Assembly (NCBI RefSeq): GCF_001424705.1
Contig: NZ_LMRA01000012.1
Location: 62,001-126,000 of the forward strand
Length of the DNA stretch: 64,000 bases
Direction of reading: 5' to 3'
Source: Methylobacterium sp. Leaf465
Lineage (GTDB): Bacteria > Pseudomonadota > Alphaproteobacteria > Rhizobiales > Beijerinckiaceae
Numbering within the stretch: the first letter of the stretch is position 1; each line of letters begins with the position of its first letter. The notes beneath the pieces were generated by a model that saw only the letters and a list, made by a program, of their open reading frames with translations, was not told the DNA's origin and searched no databases. The position numbers and the translations under genes were made by a program. Below are positions 48,804-56,889 of this stretch, piece by piece.

Positions 48804-49553
48804 ATGCTCCAGACCACGCCTTCTCCCGCCGCCGTGCCGCCCATCCAGGCCGGGCTCCAGCCGATGCTGGCGATCGGCGACCTTCACGCGGCCTATGGCC
48901 AGAGCGAGGTGCTGCACGGCCTCGACATCGCGGTGGCGCCCGGCGAGATCGTCGCCGTGATGGGCCGCAACGGCATGGGCAAGACCACGCTGATGAAGAC
49001 CCTGATGGGCATCGTGCCGGTGAAGTCCGGCACGATCCGGGTCGACGGGGCCGCGGTCGAGGGCCTCAAGAGCCACCAGCGCGTGGCCAAGGGCCTCGCC
49101 TACGTGCCCCAGGGCCGCATGATCTTCTCGGCCATGACCGTGCAGGAGAACATCGAGACGGGGCTCACCGTCACCGGCGAACGCCGGGTGCCCCAGGACC
49201 TCTACACGATGTTCCCGGTCCTCCTCGAGATGAAGGGCCGGCGCGGCGGCAACCTGTCGGGCGGCCAGCAGCAGCAGCTCGCCATCGCCCGGGCCCTGGC
49301 GAGCCGGCCCAAGGTCCTCCTCCTCGACGAGCCCACCGAGGGCATCCAGCCCTCGATCATCCGCGAGATGGGCCGGACCCTGAAGAAGATCCGCGACGAG
49401 CGCGGCCTCTCCATCGTGGTCTCCGAGCAGGTTCTGAGCTTCGCCCTCGACGTCGCCGACCGGGTGCTGGTGATCGAGAACGGTGTGATCGTGCACGAGA
49501 GTCTGCGCGCCGACATCGACGAGGCCCAGGTCGCCCGCTTCCTTTCGGTCTGA
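48804..49553 (+). CDS. urtE: Urea/amide ABC transporter ATP-binding protein UrtE
   Basis: A 249-residue LivF-type ATPase. LHAAYGQSEVLHGLDI, Walker A GRNGMGKTT, signature LSGGQQQQLAIAR, Walker B VLLLDEPTEGIQPSII. A Pro/Ala-rich leader of about 20 residues precedes the domain. The stop touches an upstream ATG of the hydrolase gene, so the operon continues. Confidence 0.94.
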   Translation: MLQTTPSPAAVPPIQAGLQPMLAIGDLHAAYGQSEVLHGLDIAVAPGEIVAVMGRNGMGKTTLMKTLMGIVPVKSGTIRVDGAAVEGLKSHQRVAKGLAYVPQGRMIFSAMTVQENIETGLTVTGERRVPQDLYTMFPVLLEMKGRRGGNLSGGQQQQLAIARALASRPKVLLLDEPTEGIQPSIIREMGRTLKKIRDERGLSIVVSEQVLSFALDVADRVLVIENGVIVHESLRADIDEAQVARFLSV

Positions 49554-49564
49554 TGGAGGTCAGA

Positions 49565-50581
49565 ATGGTCGATTACGAGATCTTCGAGCTCGGCGACTTC
49601 GTCCTCCAGTGCGGCAAGACGCTGCGCAACGCCCGGCTCGCCTACAAGACCTTCGGCACGCTCAATGCCGCCCGGGACAACGCCATCGTCTACCCGACCT
49701 GGTACTCGGGCCAGCACACCGAGAACGAGTGGCTGATCGGGCCGGGCAAGGCGCTCGATCCCGACACCTACTTCATCATCGTCCCGAACCTGTTCGGCAA
49801 CGGGCTGTCGTCCTCCCCGAGCAACACGCCGCCCCCCTGGAACGGGCCGCGCTTTCCCAACGTCACCGCCTACGACAACGTCACGGCCCAGCACCGCCTC
49901 GTCACCGAGCATTTCGGCATCGACACGCTGGTCCTCGTGACCGGGTGGTCCATGGGCGCGCTGCAGACCTATCATTGGGGGGCGCTCTACCCCGACATGG
50001 TGCCCCGCATCCTGCCGTTCCAGGGCTCGGCCAAGTGCTCGCGGCACAACTTCGTCTTCCTCGAGGGCGCCAAGGCCGCGCTCCAGGCCGACGCCGCCTA
50101 TGCGGAGGGCTGGTACACGAGCCCGCCGAACCGGGGCCTGCGCGCCTTCGGCCGGGTCTATGCCGGCTGGGGCCTGTCGCAGACCTTCTACCGGATCGAG
50201 GCCGACAAGACCCACATGGGCTACGCGTCCCTGGAGGACTTCCTCGTCGGGTTCTGGGAGGGGCTGTTCTACACCCGGGACGCCAACGACCTGCTGGCCA
50301 TGCTGTGGACCTGGCAGAACGGCGACATCAGCGCCAACGACCGCTTCAACGGTGATCTCGATGCCGCGCTCGGAGCGATCCGCGCCGACGCGATCCTGAT
50401 GCCGGCCTCCACCGACCTCTACTTCCCCCCCGAGGACAACGCCATCGAGGCGGCGGCCATGCCGAACGCGGACCTGCGCGTCCTCGACACCTGGTGGGGC
50501 CACTTTGCGGGCGGACCGGGGACGAGCCCCGACGACATCGCCACACTCGATGCGGCCCTGAAGGAGCTGCTCGCACGCTGA
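49565..50581 (+). CDS. MetX-like alpha/beta hydrolase in the urt-fmd operon
   Basis: A 338-residue alpha/beta-fold protein of the homoserine O-acetyltransferase-like group. Nucleophile elbow GWSMG (Ser near residue 127, with TGWSMGALQTYHWGALYPDM), acid in MPASTDLYFPPED, and His in WWGHFAG make a full triad. GRVYAGWGLSQTFYR is a conserved segment. ATG at 49565 has GGAGG at ideal spacing; ATG at 49553 overlaps the urtE stop. Its position suggests hydrolysis or acyl transfer on an amide or ester nitrogen source rather than methionine synthesis; this is inferred. Confidence 0.82.
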   Translation: MVDYEIFELGDFVLQCGKTLRNARLAYKTFGTLNAARDNAIVYPTWYSGQHTENEWLIGPGKALDPDTYFIIVPNLFGNGLSSSPSNTPPPWNGPRFPNVTAYDNVTAQHRLVTEHFGIDTLVLVTGWSMGALQTYHWGALYPDMVPRILPFQGSAKCSRHNFVFLEGAKAALQADAAYAEGWYTSPPNRGLRAFGRVYAGWGLSQTFYRIEADKTHMGYASLEDFLVGFWEGLFYTRDANDLLAMLWTWQNGDISANDRFNGDLDAALGAIRADAILMPASTDLYFPPEDNAIEAAAMPNADLRVLDTWWGHFAGGPGTSPDDIATLDAALKELLAR

Positions 50582-50703
50582 CGGCGACCGGGCCCGGCGC
50601 GCGCCTGCCCGACGATCACCGCCACATCACCCGCCGGCGGATCTCACCGCCGGCGCGAACGGGGACGCATGTCCCCTGTCTGGGAAGGGAGCACCGACGC
50701 AAC

Positions 50704-51933
50704 ATGCCCGAGACCCTGATCAAGGTCGATCTGACCCAATCGGCCTACGACAACGACATGGTGCACAACCGCTGGCACCCCGACATTCCCATGGTGGCGA
50801 TGGTCAAGCCCGGCGACGACTTCATCGTCGAGACCTACGACTGGACCGGCGGCTTCATCAAGAACAACGATTCGGCCGACGACGTGCGCGACATCGACCT
50901 GTCGATCGTGCACTTTCTGTCCGGCCCGATCGGCGTCGAGGGTGCCGAGCCCGGCGACCTCCTCGTGGTCGACCTCCTCGACATCGGCGCCAAGCCCGAG
51001 AGCCAGTGGGGCTTCAACGGCTTCTTCTCGAAGAAGAACGGCGGCGGCTTCCTCGACGAGCATTTCCCCCAGGCCCAGAAATCGATCTGGGACTTCGAGG
51101 GCATGTTCACGAAGTCGCGCCACATTCCCGGCGTGCGCTTCCCCGGCCTGATCCATCCCGGTCTGATCGGCTGCCTGCCCGATCCGAAGATGCTGGAGAC
51201 CTGGAACACCCGCGAGAAGGCGCTGTTCGACACCGACCCCAACCGGGTCCCGGCCCTGGCCACCCTGCCCTTCGCCCCCACCGCCCATATGGGCCGGCTC
51301 AAGGGCGAGGGACGCGACAAGGCGGCGGCGACGGGCGCCCGCACGGTGCCGGGCCGCGAGCACGGCGGCAATTGCGACATCAAGGACCTGTCGCGGGGCT
51401 CGAAGATCTACTTCCCCGTCTACGTCCCCGGCGCCGGCCTCTCGATGGGCGACCTGCATTTCAGCCAGGGCGACGGCGAGATCACCTTCTGCGGCGCCAT
51501 CGAGATGGCGGGTTGGGTCCATCTCAAGGTCAGCCTGATCAAGGACGGCATGGCCAAGTACGGGATCAAGAACCCGATCTTCAAGCCGTCGCCGATCACG
51601 CCGAAGTTCGACGACCATCTCATCTTCGAGGGCGTCTCCGTCGACGAGTACGGCAAGCAGCACTACCTCGACGTCACGGTGGCCTACCGCCAGGCCTGCC
51701 TCAACGCGATCGAATACCTGAAGAAGTTCGGCTACTCGGGGGCCCAGGCCTACTCGATCCTCGGCACCGCGCCGGTCCAGGGCCACATCTCCGGCGTCGT
51801 CGACATCCCGAACGCCTGCGCCACCCTGTGGATTCCGACGAAGATCTTCGACTTCGACATCAATCCCGGCGCCGACGGACCGACGAAGTTCCTCGACGGC
51901 TCGATCCAGATGCCCCTGTCGCCCGATCTTTGA
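50704..51933 (+). CDS. fmdA: Formamidase
   Basis: A 409-residue enzyme of the acetamidase/formamidase family, giving formate and ammonia from formamide. Typical motifs: HNRWHPDIPMVAMVKPGDDF, RFPGLIHPGLIGCLPD, GREHGGNCDIKDLSRGSKI and the C-terminal FDFDINPGADGP. Length is normal for bacterial FmdA. It follows the hydrolase by 122 bases that include a small GC-rich inverted repeat. It supplies cytoplasmic ammonia from the imported amide. Confidence 0.96.
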   Translation: MPETLIKVDLTQSAYDNDMVHNRWHPDIPMVAMVKPGDDFIVETYDWTGGFIKNNDSADDVRDIDLSIVHFLSGPIGVEGAEPGDLLVVDLLDIGAKPESQWGFNGFFSKKNGGGFLDEHFPQAQKSIWDFEGMFTKSRHIPGVRFPGLIHPGLIGCLPDPKMLETWNTREKALFDTDPNRVPALATLPFAPTAHMGRLKGEGRDKAAATGARTVPGREHGGNCDIKDLSRGSKIYFPVYVPGAGLSMGDLHFSQGDGEITFCGAIEMAGWVHLKVSLIKDGMAKYGIKNPIFKPSPITPKFDDHLIFEGVSVDEYGKQHYLDVTVAYRQACLNAIEYLKKFGYSGAQAYSILGTAPVQGHISGVVDIPNACATLWIPTKIFDFDINPGADGPTKFLDGSIQMPLSPDL

Positions 51934-52029
51934 GGATCGGGTCGCGCCCGATCCGGCGCGCATCCCCCTCCTCCTGGCAGGGGGACCGCAGATGCCGGTT
52001 CGCGCGCCGAAACGTCTCCCGTCGCACCA

Positions 52030-52143
52030 CGTCATCCCGGGGCCGCGCAGCGGAGCCCGGGATCCAGACGCACAGGTGGTGCGAGACTGCATGCCGTCGG
52101 CGGGTCCGGATTCCGGGCTCGCCTGCGGCGCCCCGGAATGACG
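52030..52143. repeat. Repetitive palindromic element between fmdA and fmdB
   Basis: CGTCATCCCGGGGC at the left and GCCCCGGAATGACG at the right are outward-matching inverted ends. Inside, GAGCCCGGGATCC and GGATTCCGGGCTC pair too. This nested layout is typical of alphaproteobacterial REP/palindromic elements found in many intergenic spaces. No coding content. Confidence 0.75.
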
Positions 52144-52236
52144 CGGCGGGTCGCATGCGAACGCGCGAACGTCCAGAGTCGTGGGTCGCACTCCGCTCGC
52201 CGCGCTCCACCCAGCAGACAGCACCGAGAGGTCCCC

Positions 52237-52560
52237 ATGCCCGTCTACGATTACGCCTGCGAGGGCTGCGGCCCGTTCACGGTGCTGCGCCCGATGGCCG
52301 AGTTTCGCGATCCCCACGACTGCCCGGATTGCGGGACCGCCTGCGGCCGCGCCTTCCTCACCGCGCCGAACCTCGCCTCCATGGATGCGGGATTGCGCAA
52401 GGCGCACGCCACCAACGAGCGCAGCCGTCATGCCCCCCGCAAGGTTTCGGGGCACGGCGCCGGCTGCGGCTGCTGCAGCGGGTCGGCAAAGACCAAAACG
52501 CAAGCAACGCCGGCCGCCAAAAGCTTTCCTGCGGCACGACCCTGGATGATCAGCCATTAA
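52237..52560 (+). CDS. fmdB: FmdB-type zinc-ribbon protein
   Basis: A 107-residue protein opening with MPVYDYACEGCGPF, the FmdB zinc-ribbon start. CxxC pairs CEGC and CPDC would bind zinc. A Cys-rich GCGCCSG tail lies further on. FmdB was described as a regulator of formamidase expression in Methylophilus methylotrophus; biochemistry for this copy is unknown. Separated from fmdA by a 303-base gap containing the palindromic repeat. Confidence 0.88.
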   Translation: MPVYDYACEGCGPFTVLRPMAEFRDPHDCPDCGTACGRAFLTAPNLASMDAGLRKAHATNERSRHAPRKVSGHGAGCGCCSGSAKTKTQATPAAKSFPAARPWMISH

Positions 52561-52569
52561 ATTAAGCAC

Positions 52570-52584
52570 TGGCACTGCAATTGC
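52570..52584 (+). promoter_or_regulatory. Sigma-54-type promoter for the porin-amiE unit
   Basis: TGGCAC-TGCAA-TTGC, with GG and GC exactly ten bases apart, starting ten bases after the fmdB stop. It matches the -24/-12 consensus very closely. Transcription would begin near 52596, about 105 bases before the porin start. It predicts RpoN-dependent, nitrogen-regulated expression. Confidence 0.75.
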
Positions 52585-52702
52585 AAAGTATTACCCGACA
52601 GCAGATCTGCACAGTGTCTGGGCCTATCGAGATATAATTCCACAGCTGAAGTGGATGGGATGGGTCCGAGGCCGGATCGATGCTGGAGCGTGGGGTGGTA
52701 CG

Positions 52703-54181
52703 ATGATCCAGAGATTCGAACGGGGACCGGTGCCGAGGCGCCGGATGGGATGGGGGGCGGCCCGGGGCGCGCTCCTGTCGGCGGCGGTCGCGTCCGCCGG
52801 CGTCCTGGTGGATGGGCCGGCCCTGGCGCAGACGGCCTCGCCGGTGGGCCAGTTCAACGACCAGACGCAGCCGCGCACCGACCCGGCCATCGCCGACAAG
52901 CCGAAGGACCCGGTCCGGGTCGGCCCGCTCGCGCCCTGGGCCACCGAGATGGCGGCCCGCGGCCTGACCTTCGACGTCAACGTCTACGACTTCTACCAGG
53001 CCAACCCGACCATGGGTCTGCGGCCCGGCGAGCAGTCGAACTCGGCCTATTTCGTCCTGTCGATGACGGCCGACATGCAGAAGATCGCCGGCATCTCGGG
53101 CGGGACGATCAACTTCACCCAGACCTTCTTCGGCCTGGTGCGCAACCTCAACATGGCCGCCGACATCGGCGACACCACGGTGGGCTACCAGCCGCCGTTC
53201 AACCCCAACTTCGCCCGGCTGTCGCTGTTCACCTACCAGCAGAAGCTGCTCGACGACCGCCTCGTGGTCGAGGTCGGCCGCACCCATCCGGACCGGTACT
53301 ACGGCCTTCCGCCGTGCAACTCGATCAATTCCTGCTTCCAGGACATGTTCTACTTCAACGCCGGCTTCACCTCGCCGCTCTACGGGGTCTGGGGCGCCAA
53401 CGTCGCCTACAAGCTCTCGCCGACCACCTACGTCCAGGCCGGCGCCTTCAGCGTGAACCCCAACACCAACGGGCTGTCGGGCTATGATTTCGGCTACGAG
53501 CGCCTGGCCGGCGCGGTGGTGATGACCGAGATCGGCCGCAAGACCGACTTCTCCCAGGAGGCCTATCCGGGGCGCGTCTCGCTCACCGGCTTCTACAACA
53601 CCGCCGATCACGAGGATAACTTCAAGACGGCGCTCGGCCGCTCCAAGGGTCTGTTCCCCGGCGATCCGGCCCTGCAGAAATCCGGCACCTCCGGCGTGGT
53701 GCTGACCGCCTCGCAGACGGTCTGGCGGGCCGACGGGGGCGCGGAGGCCGCCAACCCGCACCCGGCCTCGGTCTCGGTCTATACCGGCACCGGCTACGCC
53801 TTCGACCCGACGATCCCGATCCGGTTCAATTCCTTCGCCGGAATCCTTCTGCAGTCGCCCGACCAGTCCCGGCCCAACGACACCTACGGTCTGAAGGCCA
53901 ACTGGCAGCGGATCAACGCCAACTACGCCGACTTCCTGGCGGATGCGAACTTCATCTCGGGCGGCTCGGGCGCGCCGTTCTCGCGGGACAAGTTCATCTT
54001 CGAGGCCAACGCCCACATCGACGTCGGGGCCGGCGTGATCCTCGAGCCCGTGATCCAGTACGTCGTCAATCCGAACTCGTTCTGGAACCCCTACACCGCC
54101 CGGCGGCCGAAGGACGGCGTCTATGGCGGCTTCACCCTCGTGGTTCCCCTCGGAACCCTCCTCGGCCTCGCGCCGGGCTAG
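52703..54181 (+). CDS. OprB-family porin (FmdC-like)
   Basis: A 492-residue outer-membrane protein with a signal peptide ([18 protein letters not shown], cleavage near GPALAQ). The rest is rich in alternating beta-strand patterns and aromatic girdle residues and ends in a strand, [35 protein letters not shown] fits the carbohydrate-selective OprB group. A porin, FmdC, accompanies the amide-uptake genes in Methylophilus, and the location here argues for the same role in amide or urea entry. Preceded by a sigma-54-type promoter. Confidence 0.8.
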   Translation: MIQRFERGPVPRRRMGWGAARGALLSAAVASAGVLVDGPALAQTASPVGQFNDQTQPRTDPAIADKPKDPVRVGPLAPWATEMAARGLTFDVNVYDFYQANPTMGLRPGEQSNSAYFVLSMTADMQKIAGISGGTINFTQTFFGLVRNLNMAADIGDTTVGYQPPFNPNFARLSLFTYQQKLLDDRLVVEVGRTHPDRYYGLPPCNSINSCFQDMFYFNAGFTSPLYGVWGANVAYKLSPTTYVQAGAFSVNPNTNGLSGYDFGYERLAGAVVMTEIGRKTDFSQEAYPGRVSLTGFYNTADHEDNFKTALGRSKGLFPGDPALQKSGTSGVVLTASQTVWRADGGAEAANPHPASVSVYTGTGYAFDPTIPIRFNSFAGILLQSPDQSRPNDTYGLKANWQRINANYADFLADANFISGGSGAPFSRDKFIFEANAHIDVGAGVILEPVIQYVVNPNSFWNPYTARRPKDGVYGGFTLVVPLGTLLGLAPG

Positions 54182-54209
54182 GGGCCCGGGGGACCCCGTC
54201 TCCCCCCAC

Positions 54210-54235
54210 GCGTGCCGCCAAACACCGCGGCACGC
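54210..54235 (+). repeat. Hairpin between porin and amiE
   Basis: GCGTGCCGC and GCGGCACGC, a perfect 9-bp stem with an 8-base loop, 30 bases before amiE. No T-run. It may lower readthrough into amiE or protect the porin mRNA. Confidence 0.5.
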
Positions 54236-54264
54236 GCCACGTCTCGAAACCGGAGGATCGCGCC

Positions 54265-55317
54265 ATGATGCACGGAGACATTTCGTCGAGCCAGGACAGC
54301 GTCGGCGTCGCCGTCGTGAACTACAGGATGCCCCGCCTGCACACGCGGGACGAGGTCCTGGAGAACGCGTCCAAGATCGCCGACATGGTGGTCGGCATGA
54401 AGTCCGGCCTGCCCGGCATGGACCTGGTGATCTTCCCCGAATACTCGACCCACGGGATCATGTACGACGCGGCCGAGATGTACGAGACCGCCACCACGGT
54501 CCCGGGGCCGGAGACCGACATCTTCGCCGCCGCCTGCCGCAAGGCGAAGGTCTGGGGCGTGTTCTCCCTCACGGGCGAGCGCCACGAGGAGCACCCGAAC
54601 AAGGCGCCCTACAACACCCTCATCCTGATGAACGACCAGGGCGAGATCGTGCAGAAGTATCGCAAGATCATGCCCTGGACGCCGATCGAGGGCTGGTATC
54701 CGGGCGACCGGACCTACGTCTCCGACGGCCCCAAGGGCCTGAAGATCAGCCTCATCATCTGCGACGACGGCAACTACCCGGAGATCTGGCGCGACTGCGC
54801 CATGCGGGGCGCCGAGCTCATCGTCCGCTGCCAGGGCTACATGTATCCGGCGAAAGAGCAGCAGGTCCTGATGTCGAAGGCGATGGCGTTCGCCAACAAC
54901 ACCTACGTGGCGGTGGCCAATGCCGCCGGCTTCGACGGAGTCTACAGCTACTTCGGCCACTCGGCGATCATCGGCTTCGACGGGCGGACGCTGGGCGAGT
55001 GCGGCGAGGAGGAGATGGGCATCCAGTACGCCGCCCTGTCGAAGTTCCTGATCCGCGATGCCCGCGCCCACGGGCAATCGGAGAACCACCTCTTCAAGCT
55101 GCTGCATCGCGGCTACACCGGCATGATCGCCTCGAAGGAGAACCGGCACGGCCTGTCGGAATGCCCCTACGACTTCTACCGCCGCTGGATCGAGGACCCC
55201 GATGCCACCCGCGAGGCCGTGCGGGCGATCACCCGGCCGAGCGTCGGCACCCCGGAATGCCCGATCGAGGGCATCCCCTTCGTGGGCAAGGGCGAGGGCC
55301 CGCCCGACCCGGCTTGA
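54265..55317 (+). CDS. amiE: Aliphatic amidase
   Basis: A 350-residue nitrilase-superfamily enzyme hydrolysing short aliphatic amides such as acetamide. It is very close to Pseudomonas AmiE: HGDISSS at the start, catalytic Glu in FPEYS (residue 59), Lys in KYRKIMPW (134) and Cys in [11 protein letters not shown] (166). The family length is about 345. ATG at 54265 has GGAGG upstream. It probably shares the porin's promoter, so uptake and hydrolysis are made together. Confidence 0.96.
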   Translation: MMHGDISSSQDSVGVAVVNYRMPRLHTRDEVLENASKIADMVVGMKSGLPGMDLVIFPEYSTHGIMYDAAEMYETATTVPGPETDIFAAACRKAKVWGVFSLTGERHEEHPNKAPYNTLILMNDQGEIVQKYRKIMPWTPIEGWYPGDRTYVSDGPKGLKISLIICDDGNYPEIWRDCAMRGAELIVRCQGYMYPAKEQQVLMSKAMAFANNTYVAVANAAGFDGVYSYFGHSAIIGFDGRTLGECGEEEMGIQYAALSKFLIRDARAHGQSENHLFKLLHRGYTGMIASKENRHGLSECPYDFYRRWIEDPDATREAVRAITRPSVGTPECPIEGIPFVGKGEGPPDPA

Positions 55318-55391
55318 TCCGGCGCCCCTCACCCGTGTGATGCCTCGAGGGGCCTCGGCCAGCGACGGCGCGACGATGCGCGGGAACCCGG

Positions 55392-55429
55392 TTGACAGGC
55401 GCGAGATGTGTCGTATTGTCATCGACACA
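55392..55429 (+). promoter_or_regulatory. Promoter and palindromic operator of the Rrf2 gene
   Basis: TTGACA (55392-55397) and TATTGT (55414-55419) are 16 bases apart. TGTGTCG-N9-CGACACA (55407-55429), a perfect 7-bp inverted repeat, encloses the -10. The arrangement suggests autorepression by the Rrf2 protein encoded 16 bases downstream. Confidence 0.6.
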
Positions 55430-55444
55430 CAAGCGAAATCGATC

Positions 55445-55891
55445 ATGCCCACCACCACCCGCTTCGCCGTCGCCGTCCACATCCTCGCCGCCCTGGCGGT
55501 GAGCGGCGGCAAGCCTCTCCGGTCCGAGGATCTCGCCTATTCCGTCAACACGGGCGCGGTGGTGATCCGGGGGCTTCTGTCCCGCCTCGGCGAGGCGGGG
55601 CTGACCCGTTCGCAGATGGGGGCGGGCGGCGGCGCGCTGCTGGCCCGACCGGCCGAACGCATCCGCCTCCTCGACGTCTACGGCGCGGTGGAGGATACGG
55701 CGCTGTTCACCCTGCACCGGACCCCGCCCTGCGAGGCCTGCGCGGTCGGCGGACAGATCCAGGCCGCCCTCAGCCCGATCCTCGGGCGGGCCCGGCAGGC
55801 CCTGGAGGACGAGTTGGCGACCGTCACCATCGCCGACATCGCCGCCGAGGTGGCGCGCCTCGGCAAGTTCACGATCCCCCTCTCCTGGTGA
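55445..55891 (+). CDS. Rrf2-family transcriptional regulator
   Basis: A 148-residue winged-helix regulator: TTTRFAVAVHILAALAV, then SEDLAYSVNTGAVVIRGLLSRL (recognition region) and the wing SQMGAGGGALLAR. Two close Cys (PPCEACAVGG) are present where iron-sulfur Rrf2 proteins have three, so it may be a YwnA-like member using cysteine chemistry rather than a cluster. It precedes a reductase gene on the same strand by 156 bases, its likely target. Confidence 0.85.
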   Translation: MPTTTRFAVAVHILAALAVSGGKPLRSEDLAYSVNTGAVVIRGLLSRLGEAGLTRSQMGAGGGALLARPAERIRLLDVYGAVEDTALFTLHRTPPCEACAVGGQIQAALSPILGRARQALEDELATVTIADIAAEVARLGKFTIPLSW

Positions 55892-56047
55892 TCGTTTTTT
55901 ACCCTAAAGTGTAATCGCGTCGTCGACATAACAACATTCAAGATGGATGCGGCCGGCATTGAATGCGGATCGTTCGCCACCGGGGCGCGGACGGCTCGAA
56001 GACGCAAAGCCCCCGGCAGCAACCCCCTTCATGACAGGAGCGACACC

Positions 56048-56692
56048 ATGAGCATCGGTATCCTTGGTTCCGGCGGCCTCGGCTCGAACGTGGCGCGGGC
56101 GCTGGCTCGCAACGGCATCGCCGCCACGGTGGCGAACAGTCGGGGGCCGGCCTCGCTGGCGGCCCTCGTCGCGGAACTCGGTCCCTCGATCACGGCGGGC
56201 ACCGTCGCGGAGGCGGCCAGCGCCGACATCGTCTTCGTCGCGCTGCGCTGGACCGACACCGAGACGGTGCTGAGCCGCCTGCCGGCCTGGAACAACCGCA
56301 TCGTGGTCGATGGCACCAACCCGGTCGAGTTCCTCGACCCGAATTCGCCCGCCGCGAACGATCCGGCCAACCCGCTGGCCGCCTACGGCATCAAGGCCGT
56401 CGATCTCGGTGGCCGCGCGTCGAGCAGCCTGATCCGTGCCCTCGTCCCCGGCGCACGCTTGGTCAAGGCCTTCAATCACCTCGACGTCAACGCCCTGCCC
56501 CAGCCCCAACTCTCCGGCGGTCAGCGCGTGCTGTTCTATTCCGGCGACGATGCGGCCGCGAAGGCCGAGATCCGCGCGCTGATTGAGGCCATGCGGTTCT
56601 TCCCCGTCGACCTCGGTGCCCTCGACACCGGCGGCCCGCTGGCGGAACTGCCCTTCGGCCCCCTCGCGGCCATCAACTTCGTCAAGGTCTGA
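56048..56692 (+). CDS. NADP-dependent F420-reductase-like oxidoreductase
   Basis: A 214-residue protein with one Rossmann domain. GILGSGGLGSNVARALARNG binds the dinucleotide, and DGTNPVEFLDP and LVKAFNHLDVNALPQ are typical of the NADPH-dependent F420 reductase family (often annotated NADPH-dependent reductase in bacteria without F420). ATG at 56048 follows an AGGAG. Its substrate is unknown. It may be governed by the upstream Rrf2 regulator. Confidence 0.85.
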   Translation: MSIGILGSGGLGSNVARALARNGIAATVANSRGPASLAALVAELGPSITAGTVAEAASADIVFVALRWTDTETVLSRLPAWNNRIVVDGTNPVEFLDPNSPAANDPANPLAAYGIKAVDLGGRASSSLIRALVPGARLVKAFNHLDVNALPQPQLSGGQRVLFYSGDDAAAKAEIRALIEAMRFFPVDLGALDTGGPLAELPFGPLAAINFVKV

Positions 56693-56889
56693 CCGGCGGT
56701 CCCGCCTACGATTCGGGCTGGACCGCGAAGCCCGGATCGAGGGCCGGTTCCGTTGCCGCGGGGCCGGCTCTCGCCGTTCTGCGCCGCGGGGCCGCGCCGC
56801 CTCCGTTTGACCCGGGCGGGCGGCGCCTCTACCGCCCTTGCCGAGACCCGTCGCCCCTGATCGACACCCCGGAAGGAGGACGTCCCGGC

